Positions 1 through 8,902 of a DNA stretch of 64,000 nucleotides are shown one piece after another. The notes beneath the pieces were generated by a model. The model was not told the DNA's origin. It did no database searches and worked only from the letters and a program-made list of their open reading frames with translations. Origin of the DNA: Streptomyces sp. ISL-12 (GTDB lineage: Bacteria; Actinomycetota; Actinomycetes; Streptomycetales; Streptomycetaceae); the NCBI RefSeq assembly GCF_018614415.1, contig NZ_JAGGOO010000015.1, forward strand, positions 1-64,000. The letters run 5' to 3'. Both the position numbers and the translations under genes were made by a program. Each line of letters opens with the position of its first letter. The first letter of the stretch is position 1.

Positions 1-2
1 CC

Positions 3-107
3 CCCGGCGCCACCCGCCCGCTGGCCTACCCTGAGGAGGTCACCCCCGCAACCGGAGTCCGAGAAGTCGGAGAAGGTCGAGAAGGTCGGAGAAGTCGCAG
101 GTCATGA
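3..107 (+). CDS. possible C-terminal tail of an upstream gene (partial)
   Basis: A reading frame enters from the window edge and stops with TGA at 105-107, overlapping the hemL ATG at 104 as ATGA. The first dozen or so codons have strongly GC-rich third positions, as expected for coding sequence here; the last part crosses a 9-bp repeat and is Arg/Glu/Gly-rich. If real, it would couple translation of hemL to the preceding gene. Only about 34 residues are visible, no family can be recognised, and the other frames are not excluded. Confidence 0.3.
   Translation, partial: PGATRPLAYPEEVTPATGVREVGEGREGRRSRRS
61..96 (+). repeat. 9-bp purine-rich tandem repeat before hemL
   Basis: Four imperfect 9-bp units built on GAGAAGGTC or GAGAAGTCG lie directly upstream of the hemL start. 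Several copies of GGAG/GAGAAG could act as alternative ribosome binding sites, the nearest being GGAGAAG about ten bases before the ATG. Confidence 0.5.
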
Positions 108-1420
108 GCGAACTGGCATATCCATACGAAGCACCGGCCTCGCAGGCGCTGTTCGACCGTGCCGCGGCCGTCACGCCCGGCGGGGTGAACTCCCCGGTGC
201 GGGCCTTCGGCGCGGTGGGCGGCACCCCGCGGTTCATGGTGTCCGGCACCGGGCCGTACCTGACCGACGCCGACGGCCGGGAGTACGTGGACCTCGTCTG
301 CTCCTGGGGCCCGATGATCCTCGGGCACGCGCACCCCGAGGTGGTCGCCGCCGTACAGGAGGCGGTCGCGCGCGGGACGTCGTTCGGCACGCCCGCCGAG
401 GGCGAGGTCGCGCTCGCCGAGGCCATGGTCGAGCGGGTCGCGCCGCTGGAGCAGGTGCGGCTGGTGTCCAGCGGGACCGAGGCGACCATGTCGGCGATCC
501 GGCTGGCGCGCGGGTTCACCCAGCGCACCAAGGTCGTCAAGTTCGCCGGGTGCTACCACGGCCACGTCGACTCGCTGCTCGCCGCGGCCGGCAGCGGGGT
601 CGCCACCTTCGCGCTGCCCGACACCCCCGGCGTCACCGGCGCCCAGGCGAGCGACACGATCGTGCTGCCGTACAACGACCTCGACGCCGTGCACGCCGCC
701 TTCGCCGCCCACCCCGGTGAGATCGCCTGCGTCATCACCGAGGCGTCGCCGGGCAACATGGGCGTCGTACCGCCGCTGCCCGGCTTCAACCAGGGACTGA
801 AGGACGCCTGCGCCGCCAACGGCGCGCTGTTCGTCTCCGACGAGGTGATGACCGGCTTCCGGACCAGCCGTGCCGGTTGGTACGGGGTGGAAGGCGTCGT
901 CCCCGACCTGATGACCTTCGGCAAGGTGATGGGGGGCGGGTTCCCCGCCGCCGCCTTCGGGGGGCGCGCGGACGTCATGGCGTACCTCGCCCCGGCCGGC
1001 CCCGTCTACCAGGCCGGCACCCTCTCCGGGAACCCGGTCGCCACCGCCGCCGGTCTGGCCCAGCTCCGGCTGCTCGACGAGGCGGTGTACGACAAGATCA
1101 ACGCCACCTCCGCCCAGATCCAGGGCCTGGTCGGCGAGGCGCTCGGCAAGGAGGGGGTGGCGCACACCATCCAGACCGCCTCCAACATGTTCTCCGTCTT
1201 CTTCACCGACGGCCCGGTGCGCAACTACGCGGACGCCAAGGCGCAGGAGTCCTTCCGCTTCACCGCCTTCTTCCACTCCCTCCTCGCGAACGGCGTCTAC
1301 CTGCCGCCGTCCTCCTTCGAGTCCTGGTTCGTGTCCGCCGCGCACGACGAGCGGGCCGTGCAGCGGATCGCCGACGCCCTGCCGGCGGCGGCCCGGGCGG
1401 CGGCGGAGGCGACCGCATGA
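104..1420 (+). CDS. hemL: glutamate-1-semialdehyde 2,1-aminomutase
   Basis: Class-III PLP-dependent aminotransferase fold enzyme that converts glutamate-1-semialdehyde to 5-aminolevulinate, the C5-pathway entry to haem, sirohaem and cobalamin. The 438-residue length is normal for the family. Visible hallmarks are the N-terminal [11 protein letters not shown] signature (about residues 26-36), the [16 protein letters not shown] cofactor-phosphate region, the DEVMTGFR motif, and TFGKVMGGG, whose lysine (about residue 273) should be the PLP Schiff-base residue. The stop overlaps the next gene by four bases (ATGA), indicating co-transcription with the phosphatase gene. A haem supply gene fits the cytochrome c maturation genes just downstream. 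The ATG start is supported by a purine-rich stretch upstream. Confidence 0.97.
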   Translation: MSELAYPYEAPASQALFDRAAAVTPGGVNSPVRAFGAVGGTPRFMVSGTGPYLTDADGREYVDLVCSWGPMILGHAHPEVVAAVQEAVARGTSFGTPAEGEVALAEAMVERVAPLEQVRLVSSGTEATMSAIRLARGFTQRTKVVKFAGCYHGHVDSLLAAAGSGVATFALPDTPGVTGAQASDTIVLPYNDLDAVHAAFAAHPGEIACVITEASPGNMGVVPPLPGFNQGLKDACAANGALFVSDEVMTGFRTSRAGWYGVEGVVPDLMTFGKVMGGGFPAAAFGGRADVMAYLAPAGPVYQAGTLSGNPVATAAGLAQLRLLDEAVYDKINATSAQIQGLVGEALGKEGVAHTIQTASNMFSVFFTDGPVRNYADAKAQESFRFTAFFHSLLANGVYLPPSSFESWFVSAAHDERAVQRIADALPAAARAAAEATA

Positions 1421-2109
1421 GCAGCGCCGACCGCGACCGCGACATCACCGTCGTCCACCTGATGCGGCACGGCGAGGTGGAGAACCCCGGCGGCGTGCTG
1501 TACGGCCGGCTGCCCGGCTACCACCTCTCCGAGCTGGGCCGGCGGATGGCCGACCGGGTCGCCGAGCACCTCGCCCCGCGCGACGTGACGTACGTCGTCG
1601 CCTCGCCGCTGGAGCGGGCGCAGGAGACGGCGACCCCGATCGCCAAGGAGCACGGGCTCGACCTGGACACCGACGAGCGGCTCATCGAGGCCGCCAACGT
1701 CTTCCAGGGCAAGACCTTCGGCATCGGCGACGGCGCGCTGCGCCGCCCCGCCAACTGGCGGCACGTGGTCAACCCGTTCAGGCCGTCCTGGGGCGAGCCG
1801 TACGTCGACCAGGTGGTGCGGATGAAGGCGGCGCTGGACACGGCGAAGGACCGGGCCCGCGGGCACGAGGCCGTCGTCGTCAGCCACCAGCTGCCGATCT
1901 GGATCGTGCGGTCCTACATCGAGCGGCGCCGCCTGTGGCACGACCCGCGCAAGCGGCAGTGCACGCTCGCGTCCCTGACGACGTTCACGTACCAGGGCGA
2001 CCGGATCGTGTCGGTCGGGTACTCCGAGCCCGCCCGTGACCTCGTCCCCGCCCACCTCCTCGCCGGCGCCAAGCCGGTGAAGGGGAAGGGCAAGGCGTTC
2101 GGGGCCTGA
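1417..2109 (+). CDS. histidine phosphatase family protein (phosphoglycerate mutase-like)
   Basis: A 230-residue member of the histidine phosphatase superfamily. The catalytic motif LMRHGEVEN lies near residues 15-23, the second part [11 protein letters not shown] near 64-74, and the distal histidine in VVSHQLPIW. These residues define a phosphohistidine mechanism, but the substrate cannot be read from sequence; the family includes phosphoglycerate mutases, cofactor phosphatases and broad-specificity phosphatases. Start chosen at the ATG overlapping the hemL stop (ATGA); longer in-frame extensions lie inside hemL and are not credible. The C-terminus is lysine-rich ([12 protein letters not shown]). 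Co-transcribed with hemL, with no other hint of a role in tetrapyrrole synthesis. Confidence 0.9.
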   Translation: MSSADRDRDITVVHLMRHGEVENPGGVLYGRLPGYHLSELGRRMADRVAEHLAPRDVTYVVASPLERAQETATPIAKEHGLDLDTDERLIEAANVFQGKTFGIGDGALRRPANWRHVVNPFRPSWGEPYVDQVVRMKAALDTAKDRARGHEAVVVSHQLPIWIVRSYIERRRLWHDPRKRQCTLASLTTFTYQGDRIVSVGYSEPARDLVPAHLLAGAKPVKGKGKAFGA

Positions 2110-2115
2110 GGGTCC

Positions 2116-2160
2116 GGGTTCCGGGTTCCGGGTTCCGGGTTCCGGGTTCCGGGTTCCGGG
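2116..2160 (+). repeat. 7-bp tandem repeat (GGGTTCC)n
   Basis: Six perfect consecutive copies of GGGTTCC plus a trailing GGG, starting six bases after the phosphatase stop codon. Noncoding microsatellite between two co-oriented genes; copy number is likely to vary between strains. Confidence 0.9.
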
Positions 2161-2289
2161 GCGCGGCCCAGCAGCCCAGCACTGCCCGCGGCGCGCACGT
2201 CACGAAATCCGCACGCATTTCCGGAACCCGCCCGTTCGTCGCGTCCTCTGACTGGGTGACCAGCACAGGACGTGACGAACGGGGACACC

Positions 2290-3564
2290 ATGCCCACCAC
2301 CACCCGCCGGATCCTCAGCCGCCGGAGCGCGCTCGGCCTCGGCGCGGGCGCCGCGGCGGCCGTCGGACTGACGGGCTGCGGCGGCTCCGGCACCTCGGAC
2401 GGCCTGAAGCCGGAGGCGGCCGGTTCCCCCACCCGGCGGGCGCCGAGCCCGACCGTGACCGCCCGCCCCCTCGGCGACGGCTCCACGGAGTTCACCGGCA
2501 AGCAGCCCCACCAGCCCGCCGCGGCCGAGCCGCTGGAGCCGGGCCAGGCGCCGCCGCAGTTCGTGGTCTTCTCCTGGGACGGCGCCGGCGAGGTCGGCAA
2601 CGGCCTCTTCCCGCGCTTCCTGGAACTCGCCGAGGAACACGACGCGCACATGACCTTCTTCCTCTCCGGGCTCTACCTCCTGCCCGAGTCGAAGAAGCGC
2701 CTGTACGAACCGCCGAACAACCCGCGCGGCGCCTCCGACATCGGCTACCTCACCGACGCCCACATCAAGGAGACGCTGAAGAACGTCCGCCGGGCGTGGC
2801 TGGACGGGCACGAGATCGGCACCCACTTCAACGGGCACTTCTGCGCCGGTTCCGGCTCCGTCGCCCACTGGACCCCCGCGCAGTGGCGCGACGAGATCGA
2901 CCAGGCGAAGAAGTTCGTGACCGAGTGGCGGACCAACACCGGCTGGACCGACCTGCCCGCCCTCCCCTTCGACTACGACAAGGAACTGGCCGGCGGCCGC
3001 ACCCCCTGTCTGCTCGGCCAGGAGAACCTGCTGCCCACCGCCCGCGAGCTGGGCTGGCGCTACGACGCCTCCTCGCCCGGCGGCCGGCAGGTGTGGCCGG
3101 TGAAGCGGGACGGGATCTGGGACCTGCCGTTGCAGCAGATACCTTTCCCCGGACATTCCTTCGAGGTCCTGTCGATGGACTACAACATGCTGGCCAACCA
3201 GTCCGTCAACTCGACCAAGGCGCCGCCCGCCAACTACCCGGGCTGGCGCGAGCAGGCCGCCCAGTCGTACATATCCGGCTTCCGGCGGGCCTACGAGACG
3301 AACCGCGCCCCCTTCTTCGTCGGCAACCACTTCGAGGAGTGGAACGGCGGCATATACATGGACGCCGTGGAAGAGGCGCTCCGGCACATCGCGCGCGAGA
3401 AGGAGAAGGGCGGCGACATCCGGCTGGTCTCCTTCCGGCAGTTCACCGACTGGCTGGACGCCCAGCGTCCCGAGGTGCTCGGCAAGCTGCGCACGCTGGA
3501 GGTCGGCACCGCGCCGGCCGGCGGCTGGAAGACCTTCCTGAAAGCGGCCCCCACCAGCGCCTGA
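2290..3564 (+). CDS. Tat-type lipoprotein with polysaccharide-deacetylase-like fold
   Basis: Predicted secreted lipoprotein of 424 residues. The N-terminus carries a twin-arginine motif (SRRSALGLG) followed by an alanine-rich hydrophobic segment and a lipobox LTGC, so it should be folded before export and anchored outside the membrane. The mature part resembles NodB/CE4 proteins: FSWDG in place of the TFDD motif, THMTFFLSG-like strand (DAHMTFFLSG), then GHEIGTHFNGH with two histidines spaced as in the metal site. The first Asp pair is altered, so deacetylase activity is uncertain. ATG 2290 is preferred over GTG 2272 because GGGGA sits six bases upstream and the twin-Arg region then starts at a normal distance. 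Lies just before the cytochrome c maturation genes, but no link is evident. Confidence 0.8.
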   Translation: MPTTTRRILSRRSALGLGAGAAAAVGLTGCGGSGTSDGLKPEAAGSPTRRAPSPTVTARPLGDGSTEFTGKQPHQPAAAEPLEPGQAPPQFVVFSWDGAGEVGNGLFPRFLELAEEHDAHMTFFLSGLYLLPESKKRLYEPPNNPRGASDIGYLTDAHIKETLKNVRRAWLDGHEIGTHFNGHFCAGSGSVAHWTPAQWRDEIDQAKKFVTEWRTNTGWTDLPALPFDYDKELAGGRTPCLLGQENLLPTARELGWRYDASSPGGRQVWPVKRDGIWDLPLQQIPFPGHSFEVLSMDYNMLANQSVNSTKAPPANYPGWREQAAQSYISGFRRAYETNRAPFFVGNHFEEWNGGIYMDAVEEALRHIAREKEKGGDIRLVSFRQFTDWLDAQRPEVLGKLRTLEVGTAPAGGWKTFLKAAPTSA

Positions 3565-3630
3565 GGTGCGGGTTCGCGGTCGCGAGGGGGGTGCGCAAGA
3601 TCCTCGGAACGGACATGCGAAACTTTTCAC

Positions 3631-4287
3631 ATGAGTGCCGCCAGCCGTTCCCCCCTGGGTCCCTCGGGTTCCCGGGGCCCCCTGGGTTCGAACCGCACCA
3701 CCGCCCGCGCCCGCCGCGCCGCCCTGGCCGCCGGTGCCGTCGCCGGCGCGCTGCTCGTGTCCGCGTGCGGCTCCGGCGGGACGTCGGGCGGTGGCGGCGA
3801 CACCAACTACATCACCGGCGCGGACGGCGTCGCCACGGTGGACCAGGGCGACCGCACCGCCATCCCCGACCTCTCCGGCGAGACCGTCGACGGCGAGCAG
3901 CTCGACGTCGACGACTACCAGGGCAAGGTCGTCGTCCTCAACGTATGGGGCTCCTGGTGCCCGCCCTGCCGCGCCGAGGCCAAGAACTTCGAGAAGGTCT
4001 ACCAGGACGTCAAGGACCAGGGCGTCCAGTTCGTCGGCATCAACACCCGCGACACCTCCACCGGCCCCGCCAAGGCCTTCGAGAAGGAGTACGGGATCAG
4101 CTACCCGAGCCTGTACGACCCGGCCGGCAAGCTGATGCTCCGCTTCGAGAAGGGCACCCTCAACCCCCAGGCCATCCCCTCCACGCTGGTCATCGACCGC
4201 GAGGGCAGGATCGCCGCGCGCACCCTCCAGGCCCTCAGCGAGGAGAAGCTGCGCAAGATGCTCAAGCCGGTCCTGGCGGAGAAGTGA
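3631..4287 (+). CDS. TlpA/ResA-family thiol-disulfide lipoprotein
   Basis: Membrane-anchored extracytoplasmic thioredoxin-like protein of 218 residues. After a basic N-terminal region and hydrophobic segment there is a lipobox-like VSAC. The thioredoxin domain carries WGSWCPPC (cysteines about residues 110 and 113), a cis-Pro region (NPQAIPSTLVID) and the TlpA/ResA type insertion. By family knowledge it reduces the cysteines of apocytochrome c so haem can be attached by the ResB-CcsB complex, drawing electrons from CcdA encoded immediately downstream (13-bp gap). First gene of the System II maturation operon. The name resA is functionally apt but is inferred from context. Confidence 0.9.
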   Translation: MSAASRSPLGPSGSRGPLGSNRTTARARRAALAAGAVAGALLVSACGSGGTSGGGGDTNYITGADGVATVDQGDRTAIPDLSGETVDGEQLDVDDYQGKVVVLNVWGSWCPPCRAEAKNFEKVYQDVKDQGVQFVGINTRDTSTGPAKAFEKEYGISYPSLYDPAGKLMLRFEKGTLNPQAIPSTLVIDREGRIAARTLQALSEEKLRKMLKPVLAEK

Positions 4288-4300
4288 GCGGGGAAGTGAC

Positions 4301-5071
4301 GTGACCGCCGCCCTGTCCACCCTCGCCGCCGACCCCGGCGAGACCGTACGCAGCGGCGCGCTGCTGCTCGCCCTGCCGATCGCGCTCCTCGGCGGCCTCG
4401 TCTCCTTCTTCTCGCCCTGCGTCCTGCCCCTGGTCCCCGGCTACCTCTCCTACGTGACCGGGGTCACCGGCACCGACCTCGCCGACGCCCGCCGCGGCCG
4501 CATGGCGATCGGCGCGTCCCTCTTCGTCCTGGGCTTCACGGCGGTGTTCGTCTCCGGCGGCGCGCTGTTCGGGTTCTTCGGGCAGACCCTCCAGGAGGAG
4601 CGCTCCGTCCTGACCAAGGTGCTCGGCGTCCTCATGGTCGTCCTGGGTGTCTTCTTCATGGGCCTGATGCCCTGGCTCACCCAGCGCGAGTTCCGCTTCC
4701 ACAAGCGGCCCGCGACCGGGCTGGTCGGCGCCCCGCTGCTCGGCGCCCTGTTCGGCATCGGCTGGACCCCGTGCATCGGCCCCACCCTCGCCTCGGTCCT
4801 GGCGCTCTCCTCCGACCAGGCCAGCGCCGGGCGCGGCGCCATACTGACCGTGGCCTACTGCCTCGGCCTCGGCGTGCCCTTCGTGCTCGCCGCGGTCGCC
4901 TTCCGCAAGGCGCTGGGCGCCTTCGACTGGGTCAAGCGCCACTACGTCTGGGTGATGCGGATCGGCGGCATCATGATGATCGCCACCGGACTGCTGCTGC
5001 TGACCGGCGCGTGGGACAGCATCGTGCAGCAGATGCAGACCTGGTCCAACGGCTTCACTGTAGGGATCTGA
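4301..5071 (+). CDS. ccdA: cytochrome c biogenesis protein CcdA
   Basis: Integral membrane thiol-disulfide carrier of the DsbD-beta/CcdA family, 256 residues with about six hydrophobic helices. It passes reducing equivalents from cytoplasmic thioredoxin to extracytoplasmic thioredoxin-like proteins such as the preceding TlpA-type lipoprotein. The paired conserved cysteines are visible in FFSPCVLPLVPGY (helix 1) and GWTPCIGP (helix 4). GTG start at 4301 with GGGAAG nine bases upstream. Sits 13 bp after the TlpA gene and 4 bp before resB, so an operon is clear. Confidence 0.95.
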   Translation: MTAALSTLAADPGETVRSGALLLALPIALLGGLVSFFSPCVLPLVPGYLSYVTGVTGTDLADARRGRMAIGASLFVLGFTAVFVSGGALFGFFGQTLQEERSVLTKVLGVLMVVLGVFFMGLMPWLTQREFRFHKRPATGLVGAPLLGALFGIGWTPCIGPTLASVLALSSDQASAGRGAILTVAYCLGLGVPFVLAAVAFRKALGAFDWVKRHYVWVMRIGGIMMIATGLLLLTGAWDSIVQQMQTWSNGFTVGI

Positions 5072-5075
5072 CGCG

Positions 5076-6788
5076 ATGAGCAAGACGACGACGGACGACT
5101 CGCGGAAGGCCGGTGACGACCAGGAACTGGGCGCCGCCGGCTCCCAGCTGTCCACCGCCCCCAAGGAGGAGGCGCCGACCCTGCCCGCCATGGGCGTCAT
5201 CGGCTGGGCGCGCTGGTTCTGGCGGCAGCTCACCTCGATGCGGGTGGCGCTGCTGCTGCTCCTGCTGCTGTCGCTGGGTGCCATCCCCGGCTCGCTGATC
5301 CCGCAGGACGGCACCGACCCCACCAAGGTCGACCAGTTCTACCAGGACCACGAGACCCTCGCGCCCGTCTACGAGAAGCTCGGGCTCTTCCACGTCTACA
5401 GCTCGGTGTGGTTCTCGGCGATCTACATCCTGCTCTTCGTCTCCCTCATCGGCTGCATCGTCCCGCGCACCTGGCAGTTCGTCGGCCAGCTCCGCGGCCG
5501 GCCGCCCCGCGCCCCCCGCCGCCTGACCCGGCTGCCCGCCTACACCACCTGGCGCACCGGCACCGCGCCCGAGGAGGTCCGCGAGGCCGCGCTGAAGCTG
5601 CTGAAGCAGCGCCGCTTCCGCGCCCACCTGGACGGCGACGCCGTCGCCGCCGAGAAGGGCTACCTGCGCGAGGTCGGCAACCTCGCCTTCCACATCGCGC
5701 TGATCGTGATGCTGATCGCCTTCGCCTGGGGCCAGCTCTTCAAGTACGAGGGCAACAAACTGGTCCTGGAGGGCGACGGCTTCTCCAACACGCTCACCCA
5801 GTACGACGACTTCAAGTCCGGCAACCTGTGGTCGCAGGACGACCTGGACCCGTTCAGCTTCACCCTGAAGGACTTCAAGGGCACCTACGAGACCTCCGGC
5901 CCCAACAAGGGCACCCCGCGCACGTTCGAAGCGAGGATCACGTACAGCGAGGGCGCCTACGGCAAGGAGAAGTCGACCACCGTCAAGGTCAACGAGCCGC
6001 TGGAGATCGACGGCTCCAAGGTCTACCTCGTCAGCCACGGCTACGCCCCGATCGTCACCGTCAAGGACGCCGACGGCAACGTCGTCGTCGACCACGAGGC
6101 GTACGCCCTGCTGCCGCTGGACGCCAACGTCACCTCCTCCGGCGCCATCAAGGTGATGGACGGCTACCGCAACGCCAAGGGAGAGAAGGAGCAGCTCGGC
6201 TTCAACGCGTTCTTCCTGCCGACCTACGGCGGCGCGGGCTCGACGATGCTCTCCACCTTCCCGGCGCTGCTCAACCCGATGCTCGCGCTCTCCGCCTACC
6301 ACGGCGACCTCGGCGTGGACTCGGGCATCCCGCAGAGCGTGTACCAGCTCGACGACAAGAACCTGAAGGAGTTCAAGGACTCCGACGGCGAGCTGTACAA
6401 GAAGCAGCTCAAGGTCGGCCAGACCATGCAGCTCCCGGGCGGCAACGGCTCGGTCACCTTCGAGGGCATCCAGGAGTGGGCCGGCTTCCAGGTCACCGCG
6501 CAGCCCGGCAGCGGCTGGGCGCTCGGCGGCGCGCTCGTCGCCATCTTCGGCCTGGCCGGCTCCCTGTTCATCCAGCGCCGCCGGGTGTGGGTGCGGGCCG
6601 TCGAGGGCCCCGACGGCGTCACCGTCGTCGAGATGGCCGGCCTCGGCCGCAGCGAGTCCGCGAAGCTCCCCGAGGAACTCGGCGACCTCGCCGGTGTCCT
6701 CTACGACCGGGCGCCCGGCGCCCCCGACACCGACACCGATCCCGAAACCGAACCTTCCGCACCTGCCGAGAGGGCTGAGAAGAAGTGA
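5076..6788 (+). CDS. resB: cytochrome c biogenesis protein ResB (System II)
   Basis: ResB/Ccs1-family membrane protein of 570 residues, the partner of CcsB in the haem-delivery and ligation complex of System II cytochrome c biogenesis. Hydrophobic helices appear near residues 50-65, 110-130 and 205-225, followed by a large extracytoplasmic domain and a final helix (LGGALVAIFGLAGSLF) near residue 490-505. A Glu/Pro/Thr-rich tail follows. Starts four bases after ccdA; its stop overlaps the start of ccsB (GTGA). Confidence 0.94.
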   Translation: MSKTTTDDSRKAGDDQELGAAGSQLSTAPKEEAPTLPAMGVIGWARWFWRQLTSMRVALLLLLLLSLGAIPGSLIPQDGTDPTKVDQFYQDHETLAPVYEKLGLFHVYSSVWFSAIYILLFVSLIGCIVPRTWQFVGQLRGRPPRAPRRLTRLPAYTTWRTGTAPEEVREAALKLLKQRRFRAHLDGDAVAAEKGYLREVGNLAFHIALIVMLIAFAWGQLFKYEGNKLVLEGDGFSNTLTQYDDFKSGNLWSQDDLDPFSFTLKDFKGTYETSGPNKGTPRTFEARITYSEGAYGKEKSTTVKVNEPLEIDGSKVYLVSHGYAPIVTVKDADGNVVVDHEAYALLPLDANVTSSGAIKVMDGYRNAKGEKEQLGFNAFFLPTYGGAGSTMLSTFPALLNPMLALSAYHGDLGVDSGIPQSVYQLDDKNLKEFKDSDGELYKKQLKVGQTMQLPGGNGSVTFEGIQEWAGFQVTAQPGSGWALGGALVAIFGLAGSLFIQRRRVWVRAVEGPDGVTVVEMAGLGRSESAKLPEELGDLAGVLYDRAPGAPDTDTDPETEPSAPAERAEKK

Positions 6789-7888
6789 CTCTCGCCGACG
6801 CGACCCAACTGGCCGCAGCGACCAACGAGAACCTCGCGAACATCAGCAACACGCTGATCTACTCGTCGATGGCGGTCTACACCCTGGCCTTCTTCGCCTA
6901 CATCGCCGAGTGGATCTTCGGCAGCCGCAGCAAGGTCGGACGGACGGCCGCCGCGCTCACCGCGCAGGAGAGCGCGGGCGCGAAGGCCGGCCCCGCCGTC
7001 ACCGTGCAGAAGGCCGGCGGCACCGCCGTACTGGAACGCCCCAAGGTCGTCGTCCGGTCGGCGGCGAGCGCCCGCGACGTGCCGGACGGCCCCGGCGCGG
7101 CCGGCGGCACGGAGCAGGGCGACCTCTACGGCCGTATCGCCATCTCCCTCACCGTGCTCGCCTTCCTGATCGAGTTCGGCGGCGTGCTCACCCGGGCGCT
7201 GTCCGTGCGGCGGGCGCCGTGGGGCAACATGTACGAGTTCTCCATCACGTTCTCGACGGTCGCCGTCGGCGTGTACGTGGTGCTGCTGCTCCTGAAGAAG
7301 AACATCCGCTGGCTCGGCCTGCCCCTGATCACGACGGTCCTGCTCGACCTCGGCCTCGCCGTCACCGTCCTCTACACGGCCAGCGACCAGCTCGTCCCCG
7401 CCCTGCACTCGTACTGGCTGTACATCCACGTCTCCACGGCGATCCTGTGCGGCGCGGTCTTCTACGTCGGCGCGGTCTCGACGGTGCTGTACCTGTTCAA
7501 GGACTCCTACGAGAACAAGCTCGCCTCCGGCGGCACCCCCGGCCGCTTCGCCGACTCCGTCCTGGACCGGCTGCCCTCGGCCGCCTCCCTCGACAAGTTC
7601 GGCTACCGCGTCAACGCCGCGGTCTTCCCGCTGTGGACGTTCACGATCATCGCGGGCGCCATCTGGGCGGGCGACGCCTGGGGCCGCTACTGGGGCTGGG
7701 ACCCCAAGGAGACCTGGTCCTTCATCACCTGGGTCGCCTACGCCGGCTACCTGCACGCCCGCGCCACCGCCGGCTGGAAGGGCCGCAAGGCCGCCTACCT
7801 GGCCCTGGCCGCCTTCGCCTGCTGGCTGTTCAACTACTACGGCGTCAACATCTTCGTCTCAGGCAAGCACTCCTACGCGGGAGTCTGA
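6785..7888 (+). CDS. ccsB: cytochrome c biogenesis protein CcsB/CcsA (ResC)
   Basis: Multi-spanning haem-handling protein of System II, 367 residues. The family-defining tryptophan-rich haem-binding segment WGRYWGWDPKETW is near residues 298-310, and conserved histidines lie in flanking helices (for example LYIHVSTA). An Ala/Gly-rich insertion after the first helix (about residues 55-110) is typical of actinobacterial homologues. Translation starts at a GTG overlapping the resB stop, and the operon closes with a strong hairpin 13 bases beyond the stop codon. Confidence 0.95.
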   Translation: MTLADATQLAAATNENLANISNTLIYSSMAVYTLAFFAYIAEWIFGSRSKVGRTAAALTAQESAGAKAGPAVTVQKAGGTAVLERPKVVVRSAASARDVPDGPGAAGGTEQGDLYGRIAISLTVLAFLIEFGGVLTRALSVRRAPWGNMYEFSITFSTVAVGVYVVLLLLKKNIRWLGLPLITTVLLDLGLAVTVLYTASDQLVPALHSYWLYIHVSTAILCGAVFYVGAVSTVLYLFKDSYENKLASGGTPGRFADSVLDRLPSAASLDKFGYRVNAAVFPLWTFTIIAGAIWAGDAWGRYWGWDPKETWSFITWVAYAGYLHARATAGWKGRKAAYLALAAFACWLFNYYGVNIFVSGKHSYAGV

Positions 7889-7901
7889 CCCCCTCCGCAC
7901 A

Positions 7902-7945
7902 CCGAAGGCCGGCCCATGACGCGCGTCACGGGAACCGGCCTTCGG
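7902..7945. terminator. bidirectional terminator hairpin
   Basis: A perfect 11-bp inverted repeat (CCGAAGGCCGG / CCGGCCTTCGG) with a 22-nt loop sits between the convergent ccsB and deaminase genes. Position and symmetry suit a terminator for both. Confidence 0.8.
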
Positions 7946-7963
7946 CGTACGGACGGGGACCCG

Positions 7964-8791
7964 TCACTCGGTCTCACCGATGTCCTCGTGCCACAGTCCG
8001 GGGTTCCGTGCGATGAAGTCACGCATCATCGCCGTACAGCCGGCGTCGTCCAGCAGCACGATCTCCACACCGTGGCCGGCCAGCCAGTCGTGCCCGCCCT
8101 GGAAGGTGGCCGCCTCGCCGATCACCACCCGGGAGATCCCGAACTGCCGGACCAGCCCCGAGCAGTACCAGCACGGGGACAGCGTCGTCACCATCGTCGT
8201 CCCCCGGTACGACCGCTGCCGTCCCGCCGCGCGGAAGGCGGCGGTCTCCGCGTGCAGGGAGGGGTCGCCGTCCTGGACGCGCCGGTTGTGTCCGCGCCCG
8301 AGCAGCGTGCCGTCTGCCCCGTAGAGGGCGGCCCCGATGGGAATGCCGCCCTCCGCGAGCCCGGCGCGGGCCTCTTCGACGGCGGTGGTGAGCCAGGAGC
8401 GTGCGTTTTCTCGGTCCATGCCGTCAACTGTGCCGTGTTCGCTCCCCTGATGCCGGTCCAGGAGCACGTCGGCGTCGGTCACGGCGCTGGCGTCCCCGAC
8501 CGCCCGCGCGTGGTCGCGCCGCTCGGCCAGGTCGGCGCAGGGGGCGCAGCCGGGGACCGGGACCGGTGGCCGGTCCCGGTCCCGCGCCGTGCCGACGCCG
8601 GAACGGCCGTTGGCGGCCCGGACGCCGGCGAGCATCCGCTCCTCCTGCGTGGCCGGACGCACCGCCGCCGGGTCGGCCTGCCACTCGCGGCCACCGCCGA
8701 CGGGGCGGAGCATCACGTGGGGACCGAGGCGGTCCCGGTACTCGCCGACCTGACCTCGCTGCGGGTCGTAGACCAACGCTCCTACTTCCAT
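7964..8791 (-). CDS. CMP/dCMP-type deaminase with N-terminal small SH3/KOW-like domain
   Basis: A 275-residue protein with a zinc nucleoside/nucleobase deaminase domain in its second half. Metal and catalytic residues appear in SLHAETAAFR (HAE) and TLSPCWYCSG (PCxxC), most like cytosine deaminases. The first ~60 residues (EVGALVYDPQRGQVGEY...) resemble small Streptomyces proteins of the 'xVGxxVxDxxxGxVGxV' type normally encoded as separate genes near XRE/DUF397 pairs. The middle is low-complexity Arg/Pro-rich. ATG 8791 is chosen because GAGAGGGA lies about five bases upstream; an internal ATG at 8419 would give a 151-residue stand-alone deaminase but lacks a clear ribosome site. Divergent from the XRE gene. 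Confidence 0.75.
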   Translation of the reverse strand: MEVGALVYDPQRGQVGEYRDRLGPHVMLRPVGGGREWQADPAAVRPATQEERMLAGVRAANGRSGVGTARDRDRPPVPVPGCAPCADLAERRDHARAVGDASAVTDADVLLDRHQGSEHGTVDGMDRENARSWLTTAVEEARAGLAEGGIPIGAALYGADGTLLGRGHNRRVQDGDPSLHAETAAFRAAGRQRSYRGTTMVTTLSPCWYCSGLVRQFGISRVVIGEAATFQGGHDWLAGHGVEIVLLDDAGCTAMMRDFIARNPGLWHEDIGETE

Positions 8792-8902
8792 GCCGTTCCC
8801 TCTCATTACTGTGCGTGTAACGAGCGTTGCGCAGGGGAATCATCGGGAGCAATGCTGTGCACGTGACACTGGTCCACTGTCACGGCGGGGGGAGGGGCTG
8901 GG

